Shown: piece by piece, positions 47,481 through 60,100 of the stretch | Layout: each line of letters opens with the position of its first letter | How positions within the stretch are numbered: position 1 is the first letter of the stretch | NCBI RefSeq assembly: GCF_033807715.1 | Contig: NC_084596.1 | Location: 34,868,879 to 34,932,878 of the forward strand | DNA: 64,000 nt | Origin: Cololabis saira | Taxonomy: Eukaryota > Chordata > Actinopteri > Beloniformes > Belonidae | Reading direction: 5' to 3' | The notes under the pieces: generated by a model | The model's database searches: none | What the model was told of the DNA's origin: nothing | Seen by the model: only the letters and a program-made list of their open reading frames with translations | Translations under genes and position numbers: made by a program

Positions 47481-48604
47481 TCATGTACAGTATACAGCAC
47501 ACAAAACAATGAAGTATACAGAAGAACACTTATACAGATGACCAGGGTTGCTAATTAGACACACAAAATATTACTTATAGAAATTGTTCTTGGGGCCTTT
47601 TTATTAGTAGAGTCTGCTATTGATTTAACATATAGTTCCACATCCTTGAGAAAATGAAGAAATAGGGTGTTTTATTAATAAATGTACCTTTCTGAATATA
47701 AAATTAAGCCAAAAGAATGAGCAAATTTATCATTAAAAAAAAACATTTAGTATCCTTTATGACGATTTAAAAAAAAAAAAAAAAAAACATTTTCCCACCA
47801 AGGAGAAATCCCTCAAAATATGGGTATTAATAAATCTGCTAAACTTTCTCTAAAACCTACGTCTCAAAGGGCAGTGCCAAAAAAGATGTATCACAGTTTC
47901 TGTATGACCACCAAAAGAATGCAATAAAATATGTCTCTTTTAAATTTGATCATATAAATGTTTGGCAGGGTAAATTTTATGAAGAATTTCAAAAGACACT
48001 TCCCTCACCTTATTTTGAATGAGATATTTATGAGGGATCAGGGCCAGACAGTCTTCCAGGTGATACCTGGGATATAACGGCTCAAATAATATGTTGTATA
48101 TGGACGAGAGAAATTATTTTTCTGAATAAACTGGGGATTATCGTATTTCTGTTACCATGTTCTTGTGAAAAGCAGATTTTCCCCATTGATGATTCAGCAG
48201 GATCATGGATAGTAACTGGGGAAGGTAGAGAATGATTGGTGTTTTTAAACAACATTAAGGTGCCTGAGGGTATAGCATCAACCGTCATTGAGTATTCCTG
48301 GGGACTAACTGGAAAATTATATAGTGAGATGAATTAATTGTAGCTGAATAGTTGTCCTTCTTTATTAATCAGCTCAGCCACCAGTTGGATCCCATTTTGA
48401 ACCCGTCTAAAGGAAGAGTGCTCTGGTTTAACCGCGGGGCGTGGCCGGAGCGGGCACTGATCTTTTTTATGAAACATTTTCATAACTTCACTGATTAACC
48501 AATTTTTTAAAAACTAATTTATAACCACACGGAACTATACACATTCCCTGGTTTATCAAAGTTATGGTTTAATATTACTCACTGTGCATTTTAAGTTACT
48601 GTGT
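47481..48604. other. Intergenic, no gene seen
   Basis: AT-rich. Antisense LINE-like text is possible at 47780-48060, but no motif is secure. Confidence 0.35.
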
Positions 48605-48995
48605 TAGGGCTGCAGCTAACGATTATTCTAATAATCGAGTAGTCATCAACTATTGAAACAATTAGTCGACTAACCGGATTACGAATTTCACAATTATTAA
48701 ATGGCTTTTATTTGGCGCTCAGCTTTAAAATTTTGCATGTTTAAATGACGTGATAATTAAAAATAAAAGTCAAGATAAATGGACAGTTAATTCAAAAATG
48801 CATCGTTTAATGAACTTTGCTGCCAGTCGCAGTTGTGTTGCCTCACATTGTTTACCTTGCGCTGAACCCTATTGCGCAACTCTCAGCAGAGATTGATAGG
48901 GAGGCCGATGTCTCACTCTGTTGGAAAAATCCATGTGGTGACAGTTTTTTATTATAGATTTTTGTCGACAACGTCGAATAATCATTGCGCCCCTA
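48605..48995. mobile_element. hAT-like MITE
   Basis: The ends TAGGGCTGCAGCTAACGATT and the inverted AATCATTGCGCCCCTA type, with ATCGAGTAG/GTCGAC words inside, are a recurrent vertebrate hAT MITE pattern. Target duplication not clear. Confidence 0.65.
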
Positions 48996-49358
48996 CTGTG
49001 CATTTTGTTCCATGTATGATAAAAAACAGGTTCCACAGCAGAATATTTAGAAAATTTCTGACCAAATAATTCAATACCAATACTCAATATGGCTTTTGTT
49101 ACTTTCACAAATGATGAACACAATTACATTTGTCATTAACAATCACAAGTAAACATAATTTCCTAAGTGGGTAAAGACAAGTATAAGAGGGAGTAAAGTA
49201 GCCTGGTAATTAAAGAAAAAGACATGTTTGCGTCTCTTTGTTTCAGTTCTAGTTTGGTCCTCAAAAGAAGCACAGACATTTAGCGTTTCTGGTTCTGGTT
49301 TCAGCAAGTCAACAAATCTGTCTGTTGCTTATTGATCCCTCAGGTTTTATTCAGATGT

Positions 49359-49973
49359 TTATTCCCTCCATAAATATTTGGAGCCTTTTCTGGATTTTTT
49401 TGCTGATGTAGCCAGTTGGGAGCGTGACATCATCAGGGGTGGGCGGGGCATCGCAGGTGACCCAGGTACGAGCCTCCCCTGGCCACAGCGGCCTGCCGCC
49501 GTTGTCGTCCTCGGAGTTTCCTGTGGCTCCTCGGCCACCCGGACCGTGTTGCGGCCGTACAGCCGCCGCTCATACTGCAGCAGCTGCTCCCAGAAGCCGG
49601 CGTTCAGCCGCACGAAGGGCCGGCTTTCCTGGACCCAGCGGTGAGCCTGGCACAGCGTCACGCCCCGAAACCGCATCAGGTAGGCCATGACCAGCGCCGG
49701 GGAGCGGCTCATGCCGGCGACGCAGTGCACCAGTGTGCCCCCCACACGGTTTCCATGGATACGCTCGGCCACCCGGTCAAAGTGGTCGGCGAGGCGGGCG
49801 CTGGGCAGGTCACAGACGGGGACGCGCAGGCACTCCACGCCCGGGTACGTGGGGCTGGCGTGGCACAGCGTGGCGTTGACGATCAGGGTGATGCCTTTCC
49901 GGGACACCAGCGCCGCGTTGAGGGGGGCGTCGGCCCCGCCCAGGAACAAGGTGGGCGTGACCTGAGACAGCAT
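49359..49973 (-). CDS. Atypical dual-specificity phosphatase (DUSP14/18/28-like)
   Basis: 204 aa. It would dephosphorylate phosphotyrosine and phosphoserine/threonine. The frame begins MLSQVTPTLFLGGADAP, a usual start of small atypical DUSPs. A conserved IVNAT strand and the acid-loop Asp in VPVCDLPSARL follow, then the P-loop HCVAGMSRSP (CX5R: Cys and Arg both present). Next comes AYLMRF and then RPFVRLNAGFWEQLLQYERRLYG. There is no CH2/MAPK-docking domain, hence 'atypical'. The C-terminal 50 residues are Pro/Arg-rich and unlike the family core. The acceptor CTGCAG lies 2 bp before the ATG, so an untranslated first exon upstream is likely. The stop codon lies inside AATAAA. Confidence 0.88.
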   Translation of the reverse strand: MLSQVTPTLFLGGADAPLNAALVSRKGITLIVNATLCHASPTYPGVECLRVPVCDLPSARLADHFDRVAERIHGNRVGGTLVHCVAGMSRSPALVMAYLMRFRGVTLCQAHRWVQESRPFVRLNAGFWEQLLQYERRLYGRNTVRVAEEPQETPRTTTAAGRCGQGRLVPGSPAMPRPPLMMSRSQLATSAKKSRKGSKYLWRE

Positions 49974-50084
49974 CCCTGCAGGAGGTCACAGAAAGGTCAG
50001 GAAGGAACAAACAAGCACTTAAAACACTGGATAAAAAACCTTTCAGACATCACCAACGCCATATTTTAAGTATAAACTGCTGAG

Positions 50085-50640
50085 TTGGGAAAATCTCATC
50101 ATATACAGTACAAAAATATTTGTCTAATATATAAGATAATGCGTGGTTCAGCTCCTCCTCCACTATCCAGTTTCATAAAATTCAAATCCCCTGCTATCAG
50201 AGCCACCAGAAGTGCGACTAAAAAAGATTGCTCATTTCCATTCAGGAAAACCACATTCAGCCAGGCTGTGTTCTCATTCAGAGCATCACACCAATGGAAT
50301 ACAGTACCACAATCAGTCAGAGAATCTCCATCATATCACTCTTTTAAAGTTCATGAAAAGGACTGGCTTGTTGACTCACAAAGATGTGAGCACTAGTAGT
50401 AGTACTAGTGCTAGTGGCTCTCTTTAATACAAGCTATTTAAGATGATTGTACTGTACTTTTATTCATTTGTTTTATTCTATTCTATTTTGGCACTGTATC
50501 TGTCTTTGTCTTGATATGTCATGCATGCTGTATTTGTGTTTATGTCTATTGTGCATTTTTTATTTTATTTTTCATTTTCATTAACATCTGGCGAAGGGAC
50601 TGCCGATAAAAATAAAGAATTATGAATTATGGAAGTCTGT
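50085..50640 (+). mobile_element. LINE reverse-transcriptase C-terminal remnant
   Basis: The frame from 50085 reads YKIMRGSAPPPLSSFIKF then FRASHQWNTVPQSVRESPSY and a final FK-x-H-x-KDWLV. This is the classical tail of fish L2/Rex-type ORFs (…RxFSxxxxxxWNxLPxxIR…). The end GACTGCCGATAAAAATAAAG is the 3' tail. Start codon and RT core are missing. Confidence 0.7.
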
Positions 50641-51064
50641 CAGAGAGCAAACAAACATCACCAAAGGAAACCCTCAAACTCTCAAGAAAACGACCCTCAT
50701 CATTCTGGCTCCTGTTTGTCATTCCTGCTGGAACTGGAGGGTAACTGGTAGCATCTCTCCTCACCTCCATCCTGAAACCTCTGATGCTCAATTCTGGGAT
50801 TGTCAGAGAACCTTCATCTACAGGAGATATGCATGTTTCTCACCATGATCAGAAGATCACAGCAGCTGAAACACTGCTAGATATTCCCACTAACCACACA
50901 AAACAACACAAACACCTGAGGACGTTCCATCACCCACAGAGGTCATGTGACCCCACTGGCTTCCCCATGGACCACTGGTTGGCTACTCTGAGCTGAAACA
51001 AGGACTTAATATGCTAAGTAGCTAAGGTGATGACAGCTAACTGTCTCAAACCATAATCTACCAT

Positions 51065-51097
<33 letters not shown>

Positions 51098-51189
51098 GTT
51101 CTTGTAAATTAGTTCTTGTCAATCAATTAATAGTCTGTCAGTTTGTTATATTATTTCCTTTTGTGGATAAAATCAGTATTTCTTAATTG
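50641..51189. other. Intergenic, no gene seen
   Basis: Includes an (AATC)n run at 51066-51098. Confidence 0.5.
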
Positions 51190-51515
51190 CACACATCTGG
51201 AACCAGACTAGTGGTCAATAGAGGAACTGCACATCTGTGTCCAGACAGTAGCGATAAACAGATAAACTATCTGCTTCCAAACTCCAGTGGTCAGTAGAGG
51301 TACTGCACACCTGTATTCAGCTCCTAGTGGTCATTAGAGGAACTGCAGGTCTGGATCTAGACAGCAGTGATCAATAGATGAACAACACATCTGCATCCAG
51401 ACCACATTGGTCAGTAGAGGAACTGCACATGTGGATCAAGACTGTAATGATCAGTAGCAGAACTGCAGGGCCGGGTCCAGAGTGGTCAGTAGAGGAACTG
51501 CAGGTTTCTTACTTC
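51190..51515. repeat. Degenerate minisatellite, ~55-60-bp units
   Basis: The units carry GTGGTCAGTAGAGGAACTGC then ACATCTGGATCCAGAC with substitutions; about five to six copies. Confidence 0.75.
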
Positions 51516-51844
51516 ATCGTTGAACTCAGCCCATGAATCTAGATGTGGATTTTTGGTCAGACTTTTTCATGGTTTCAGATTTTGGAGGTCTGCCTGCCGT
51601 AGCAGTTTGTGTCTGAACCCTTGTCAGCTCTGATCTGAAAAGTGCTGCACATCTGTTTACAGACAAGCTTTGAAACCTCTAAACGCCCCTTTTCCATTAT
51701 ACAGTTTTTTAACTCCACTCTACTCTCCCTGGTCTCACCCGTTTTCCAGCACAGTTCAGTCCCACCTCCCTGTGGGTGGGGCCTCTACATAAACCTTCTT
51801 GTTCTGCGTTGACCCATCCAGTTCCCTCTGATTACTGTCATTGG

Positions 51845-52729
<885 letters not shown>

Positions 52730-52737
52730 GTCATTGG

Positions 52738-54780
52738 CCACGATGCACAGAAATGTGTGGACCTCCTCGTTGCACTGTAGGATTGCTTGCCATCAGAGAT
52801 GTTACTCTTATTGCCAATTGCCAATCAGTGGCCTGTAGCCTGTTGACGTGGCATTTCCAGCCCGACTCAGCTCGGTTAGAACCCCGGCCAAGTAGGTCTG
52901 AAAAAGGAGATACTAACCGGTATCAGCAAGTGGAAAACCCTTAAAACAGAGTGGGGTCGAGAGGAACTGAAAGTAGGTAGTGTTAGGATTTCATGAAATT
53001 ATTGAAGCTCAAAACTGTCTAGGCTCTCTTCAAAGTAATCTCATTCTGATTAAGAGCCAAGCGTAGACAAAAATTAGATTAGAAGTTAAATACAATACAC
53101 ATATGGTTGGAGAGGAGACGGGGGAAAGGTGACACCTTAAGGTGATTTCCCCTTGATAGCAATACACATACAATTTGTTGAGAGAAGACAATGGGGAGAC
53201 ACAGATGTTTAGCATTGGGGGGTCTGATCTGCGGTCTGGTTTGACACCTCAGATGGGAGACAGACAGTAAAGGAAATGTAGAGCTGGAAGTGACACGTTT
53301 GGGGGTCTTTTCCCGTTCCCTCAACCAATGAAAATCATTTGCAAAGAACATCCTCCTTTTCAGTATAAAATCAACTAGACTCATGAAAACGGTGTGCATT
53401 TCTCTCCGACTCACGCGGTCTGAAAGAAGTGTACCCCGGCCGGAGACAACTGTACCTCCGGCCGGAAAAAAAACCTTGTGCTTGACATGATTAAAAGTTG
53501 AATTAACCTGTAATTCTTTCCACTAGTCTTTCTTGATTCACCAGACAAAAGAACACATATCTTTCAGTAGTAGTGGAGTTTTTTGGCTCTGTAACACTAA
53601 AAAGCAATGTATGATTTTGTATCCAAATTTTCAAATATATAAAAATTTAATTTCTTAGTTTTTTTCCCACTTATATATGTTTGTAAATGTTTTTCTATTA
53701 TATTTTTCATGTGTTCACCATGGATCATCTTAAAGCAGAGTTTCCCAGTTCTGGTCCTGATGATCTGCTCTTCTGCATGTTTTAGATGTTTACCTGCTCT
53801 AACGTACATGATTTAGATGAATGTGTAATTAACAGATTTGTTAAGGCCTAAATGATCAGCTGAAGGGGATCTTTTTCACTTGAATCAGTTGTGTTGGAGC
53901 AAGAACCATCTAAAAACATGTCGGACCCCGGGATCGACGGCATGTTTTAGATGTTCCCCTGCTTAATCACACCATGATACAAATGACTGTGTCATTAACA
54001 GAGTTGTGCAGACCTTGATGACAAGTAATAATGATCTATTAATTAGAACCAGGTGTGCTAAAGCCGGGGGAACGTCTAAAACATGCAGGAGGACGTCCCA
54101 CCAGGACTGGATATCAGAAAACCTGTCTTAATGGACTGAATCCCCTACCAAACTGAAGTTCGACTGCAGTGTTTTGAGTGTCCTGAATGTTCAGTGTTCT
54201 CCAGATCTCCTAAACCATTTTACAAACAAGATGTGCTGAGTGACTGAACCGGTTTTTCTGTGAAGCTGCTGGACTCCCCCATCTGCAGCTCCAGCTGCTG
54301 CAGCTCCTCTAAACTCTTCAGTGTGATTTGGTATTAAAAAACAAATACAAGACTGTCAGAAGTTTTAAAATGAATGGGTTACCTGCTGCTGCCTCCTTGA
54401 CGCTCTGTGTATGAAACAAACACACACACACATGCATGCATGCCGTAGATGGTTGTGTTAACCCTTCGGCCAATCACGTCATTGGTTAATTTTAGTGCAG
54501 AGCAGCTGAAACCTCTCCCAGGTCATGTGACTTTGACCAAATTAGGAGCAGAAATCCAGAATGAGGACACTGACATACTCCCGGGTTGGCAGTATGTCAG
54601 CGTCCCCACTGGGGGTCTCAACACTCGTAAACACATTTATATGATTACTGTTTAAATGATGACTGATAAGCTCAAATAAAACGCATGATGATCCACTGAC
54701 CGGTGTTGGATGTCAGCTGAGTTTGCTGCAGCTTATTGAGTAATGCTAATGAAGATTCAGAGATGCAAAACTTCACGTTT
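52738..54780. other. Intergenic, no gene seen
   Basis: 53745-54110 holds two diverged copies of a 'TGCATGTTTTAGATGTTTACC' repeat. 53420-53475 has two CCGGCCGG palindromes. No coding signal. Confidence 0.45.
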
Positions 54781-54788
54781 GGAGTCGT

Positions 54789-54820
<32 letters not shown>
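54789..54820. repeat. Poly-G tract, 32 bases
   Basis: An uninterrupted run of G; length may be unreliable in the assembly. Confidence 0.95.
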
Positions 54821-54825
<5 letters not shown>

Positions 54826-55907
54826 TAACACTTTTAAGTGTTTTTCAGGTTATGAAAAAAAAGAAGAACATACTGACTACACAAGGTCATGGGAATCACA
54901 ATGTGCTCATTTATTATGAGAAACAAACTGTAGTAAAAGAAAGAATAATACACAAAAGTAAAGCACTCATCATATGGCTGTTACAGCAGCACAAACTTTC
55001 TTTCACCATATCTTTTACAATCAGCTTTCACAGGTTAGAATGGAAACCCACGCTTGAATGGATAAAAAAAGTTCAACAACTTCATGATTGAGAAATCACT
55101 TTTCCTGGAAAAGAGCACTTTTACTTTTGTAATTTTGTCCACTCGACTTGCTTTGGATAGCCCACTTAAGCCTCACAACCTCATGAAAAATATAATTAAT
55201 GTTCATTACTGGTTTGTTTTAAAAGGGTCCTATTATGAAAAATACGTTTTTTCTTGCTTTAACATATATAAGGTGGTCTCCCCTCAGCCTGCCAACTCAG
55301 AGAAGGAGGAAAGCAACCAGATTCTGCAGTGTCTGTACAGCCGCCCGGATGAGCCATCCAGTGTGATGTGGCTTCTATCAGCCGTTCAGATTCTGTCATG
55401 TTTTCGTAGCGGTGTATCACGTCATTCAGGCAGCCAATCAGCACAGAGCATCATTATGATAGCCCCACCCACTCAGAATCCAGCATAGATAATGAGGTTA
55501 GAAACTGGGAAGATAAAGACATGGTTTAGAGGCTGAATTTCTAATCTATTTAGCAAAAACAATCAAAAGCTTGTTTTTAAGACATTCAAGGCCTGTTTAA
55601 AATAGTTATTAGATGCCATAATAGGTCCCCTTTAAGTTTTTTTTTTTTATCTGTGTTAGTTCAACATTAATTGTAACTTTACATGCACAAATATAGTTTC
55701 TTTCTAAAGTATAGAGGTTAATGCCCCCCCCCTGAATAATTTCTATCTGTCTGCCCGCGTACACCAGGAAGCTTCGTACGGCCCTGGAAACATGTCAGGC
55801 GACTATTAAACAATTCAGCTCTTTAACTGTTTCTGTTTTAACCTCTCACTTTCCATGTTTGTGTCAACATATGGATCATCTGTCACCGATTAATCGGATA
55901 TTAAGGT
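54821..55907. other. Intergenic, no gene seen
   Basis: 55225-55630 is a block bounded by AAAAGGGTCCTATTATG and the inverted CATAATAGGTCCCCTTT, probably another non-autonomous element. Confidence 0.5.
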
Positions 55908-56400
55908 TTAAAGGAGCATGAGGCAGGATTTATGAAAAAAATTTGTATACGTTTTAATTTTTCTAGTGATAATGTCAGATGAAGCATTCCAAACCAAAAA
56001 GAATGAGCCCTCTAGCGTATCTCTCCGTTGCCTTGAACAGGCTGTGTGCTGCAAAATGTGCTGCAATTCCGGACCGGAATTTCCCGCGCTGTCCTGCGGA
56101 TGTGACGTCACATGACGCTGCATGCACGTTCTCGGCGGCGCACGAGTAAACATTGCATACGCGTTTGAGTCATGGAGGCAGCTTCAACTTGAATTGGGAC
56201 TGAAAACAGATGCTGACATGGCTCATTTCCTACTGACCAGGTAAGATAACATTGTAAGTCATATTTAGAGCTTGATTTGAAAATCATATGAGATTACACA
56301 TATGCGCTCCGGTGCCAGCTTCGCTGTTGGCTGCAGTAACCCCGACAGTCGTCGTGGCGCTAATGAGTCTCATTTCTTATTCTTGCCTCATGCTCCTTTA
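55908..56400. mobile_element. Non-autonomous element with AAAGGAGCATGAGGCA ends, full copy
   Basis: Inverted termini AAAGGAGCATGAGGCA and TGCCTCATGCTCCTTT. The interior includes TGACGTCACATGACGCTGC and is non-coding. A shortened relative lies at 46208-46533. Confidence 0.85.
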
Positions 56401-56869
56401 ATTTAAACTGTTAATATCTGTGGCTCAAACTAGTAAGTGTCAATATCCAATCACATGACGCGTAAATGTCACATTCAACGTGAAGCCTGCTAGAGGGCGT
56501 TACTCAGAGCAGTGGATAAAACAGATAAAAAAGATAGAACAGTTTTATCCACTGCTCCTCTGGCGTTACTGACACAACTCGTGATCCGATTGGCTATCGC
56601 AACTGTCAATCAACTGCCACACCTGCAATGTTGATCCTGAAGGCAGATTTCATGCAGCCTGGCAACAAATGACAGCTGAATTCTGATTGGATAAAAACTC
56701 TAACCTAAAAACAACAGGACTGGGAGCATAATATGACACGAAGAGAATATGAATACTTTTATATATTTAGGGAAATTAAATTTAAAATTAAATTAAAAAT
56801 TATGATCATGATTTCTGGTTATGTTAGGCCAGCACTGTGTTTAAATAAAGAAAAGTCACCAACAAGTCC

Positions 56870-56993
56870 TCGGCCGGAAGTTGTCGGTGAGCTCCACCGG
56901 AAGTAAACAGTGCTCGGCTCCGCCGTGTAGTCGTGTTCCAGCTGGATCTGCGGGTCTGCAGGTCTGCAGCAGCACAGACATATACACGGATAT
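56870..56993 (+). promoter_or_regulatory. Zinc-finger gene promoter/5' UTR
   Basis: Two ETS-like sites, CCGGAAG at 56874 and CCGGAAGT at 56897, about 100 bp before the start codon. CpG-containing, no TATA box. Confidence 0.5.
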
Positions 56994-57177
56994 ATGTCTG
57001 TGTGCAGCAGCATGTCTGCAGTCTCTCTGCGGGGCTTCATCGGCCAGCGGCTGGCCGCGGCTGCAGAGGAAATCTTCTCCGAGTTCGAGAAAACCATCGT
57101 GCGGTATGAGGAGGAGATCGAGCGGCAGCGGAGACTGTTGGAGGAGGTTTCCTGGAGACCGGGGGACGGAACCACAG
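56994..57177 (+). CDS. Zinc-finger gene exon 1
   Basis: 184 bp, ends phase 1. The start could be 56994 or the second ATG at 57012 (MSAVSLRGFIG), which matches the usual family start better. Confidence 0.85.
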
Positions 57178-60100
57178 GTACGAACCTCAACCACACCAGA
57201 CCTGCAGCCACCACACCGTACAGGAGGTCTCAAGACATTCTGGAGACAAATGTGCTGCCTGGTGTCAGAAATCTTGGTCTCAGTCGCAGGTCGGGGGCCC
57301 TTTAACAGGTGACCCAAAACACACGACTAAAAACAGCCAAGAATTATTAAAAACAACACATTGGACTATTCTGTAGTGTCTTTTCAGTGAGTCGTGATAT
57401 AAATTCTGTCTGTGGAAAGATTTGAAACAGGTAGGTATAACCTTAGAGGTATATACCTTAGAGGTGTATGACACACAAATAAACAATTAATTTATTCATT
57501 CATTCATGCAGTCCGGAGAAGAAAGCAGTCAACCCTGTGGCAGCTGGAGCAGCACACCTATCTACAGGTGCACAGGTCTCACTGAGAGTTACACCGGGCA
57601 CTGGATGGAAGTGGTTCACTCACAAGGTTGTGAAACTAAAGCATCCATCCGTTTCTCCCAGAACAGTTTCATTATTGATTTTGTTTCTGATTATTTTTCA
57701 ATGAACCATTCAAAAGCATAATCTGATTGTCAATGTTCACTGAATCAATTACCTTTTTTTCTGTTTTTCAATGGATAGGCAGAGGATGTGATTGTAATGG
57801 TTGAAAGGTTCTTGGTGGCTGGAACGTTCCTGGTTCCTGGTTACAGAGGTGTCTTCAGTATTCACATTCATTACTCAGGTAGAAGTATAGATACTAGAGT
57901 TTAAAAATACTCATGTAGAAGTTGAAGTATCAACTCAAGTTTTTTACTCAAGTAAAAGTATAAAAGTACTGGTTTCAAAACTACTTAAAGTATAAAAGTA
58001 AAAGTAATGTAAGGGGGAAAAAAGCCATTAAGGACAAAAGCCATTGAAAATGAATGCATCTTAGTATAATGCAAATATATTAAAGAACCATATATGTGTA
58101 CTATTGAGCATTAACATGTGTTTCAGAGAGCAGCAGATATGATGACTAGTTGCCTATAAGTATTGTAATGGTGCAAAAAGTCAAACTTCAGAGGCATGTT
58201 ATCATTTATCCTAACCTTTATTGGAATGTACATCCAAGTTTAGTTGCAGGAATCTGAGGGAACGGATGTAAGAACAAAACTGGACAAGAACATCTGAAAC
58301 AACCACAACCAAATTCACTCTATCCGGATGGAGCAATTTAACTGGATAGTTTTTTTTTTTAAAGGCCAAAATGAAATAGAGTAACGAGGCTGTTTTTAAA
58401 ATGTAAGGAGTAAAAAGTACAGATAATTGTGCGAAAATGTAAGGAGTAAAAGTAAAAAGTTGTCTGAAAAATAATTACTCCAGTGAAGTATAGATAACCA
58501 AAATTTCTACTTAAGTAAGGTAACGAAGTATTTGTACTTTGTTACTTGACACCTCTGCCTGGTTCCTGGTTTGTGGAGGCTAGACGGTTCTTGGTTTGTG
58601 GTGGTAGGGACAGACATTATGTGTGATGACTGTATTTCATGCTTCATGATGGTTGGAAGGTTGCTGATTCATGGAGGCTTGAAGGTTTCTCGGTTCATAT
58701 TGGTGCAGAGGGTCCTGGTTTGTGCTTGCTGAAAACTTCCTGGCTTGTGAAGGTTTATAGTTTGATGGTTTTAACATTCCAGATGTCTAGATGTCGTGGC
58801 TTGTGATGGTTCGTGTTGCTTGAAAGGTTCCTGGCTTGTAGTGGCTAAAACATTTGTGGTTTTGTAATGTCTGGAAAGTTCTTTGTTCATGGCATTTAGA
58901 AGGTTCCTACATCTTGTTGGTTGGAAGGTTCCTGGTTGTTAGAAGGTTCCTGGTGTGTGATGGTTGGACGTTTCCTGGTTCATGTTGGTTACAGTGTTCC
59001 TTGCTTGTGGTAGTTGGGAGATTACTAGTGTGGGGCTTGGACAGTTCCAGGTTCGTGGTGATCAGAATGTTCCTGTTTCATGGCGGTGAGGAGTTTCTTT
59101 GCTTAAAGCTTGGCAGGGGCCTTTCTGGGAGGAGTTTCCATGTTCCCAGCTTCCTCCCACAGTCCACAGAGCAATCCCACCACATCAGGTGAAGTGGTGA
59201 TTCTGATTGTTCTTTGAGGGAGCTGTCGGCCGTTCCTCCTTATGCGTTCTTGTGTGTACTTGTGTTTTCTTTTGTTTTTAGATCAAGAATACATCCAGTG
59301 GAGACTTGAATAGATTTGAGAAGCAAAAGTAAAAGAAGAGAAGAGAGGAGTAACTATAAAGCTATAACTTTATTTTTGTTTAACCTTTAAGAGATCCTAG
59401 GAAAGTTTATGCCATTTAATTTTCTAACCATTTTGGCTGTGCTGAATGAATACTGTACTTTCTGAACTATTAAGCCGCTTAAGACACTTTTATGTCTTTC
59501 AGTCATCTTTGTTTATCTACAAAAACATTTAGTTGAATCTTGCTAAGTTTGAAGATTCTTAAAATGGTTGAACTACAATTCAGTAAAATATTGAAATAAA
59601 ACAAACAAATAAATAAATACCTTTTAGATTAAATGAAAAAGTGATGAATACATTTGAAAATGTAAACATCAATGTATCTATCATGTCTTCTACTCAGGCC
59701 TTACTTAGATGTTAATCAGTACACGTTTATGACCATCAGGTGGAGCTAATAGTCTATTAGTTTAGCAAGCCTTATAAAATTTAATACAATTCATTAAAAT
59801 GTCTACCATTTAGCTCCCTTTGTTGCTTTACACCAAAAACTGAACTGAGCAGCTGCCTCCTTCACAAGGACTGAACAAAATAGAGCTTTGGGGGGTATAA
59901 CCTGCTGAACAGGAGCTGCCAACGACGCTCGGCACGCACAGGTGGGGACTTCATGATAACATATTGAATCTGTTCCCACCTTTTTGAGGAAGTCACAAAA
60001 GAAATCAGCTCATCGGCAGCAAGAGATGCCCTTGTTTCTGCACAAAACAGATCTTTTGGATAGAAAAACAGGCTCCAACGACAAGTGGGTACAGCTAAAA

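Noticed and set aside
49424..50069. Plus-strand frames over the DUSP gene
   Set aside because: Antisense shadows; the CX5R motif is on the minus strand.
57506..57721. Possible extra exon of the zinc-finger gene
   Set aside because: An acceptor-like AG precedes it, but no in-phase donor or family similarity is evident.
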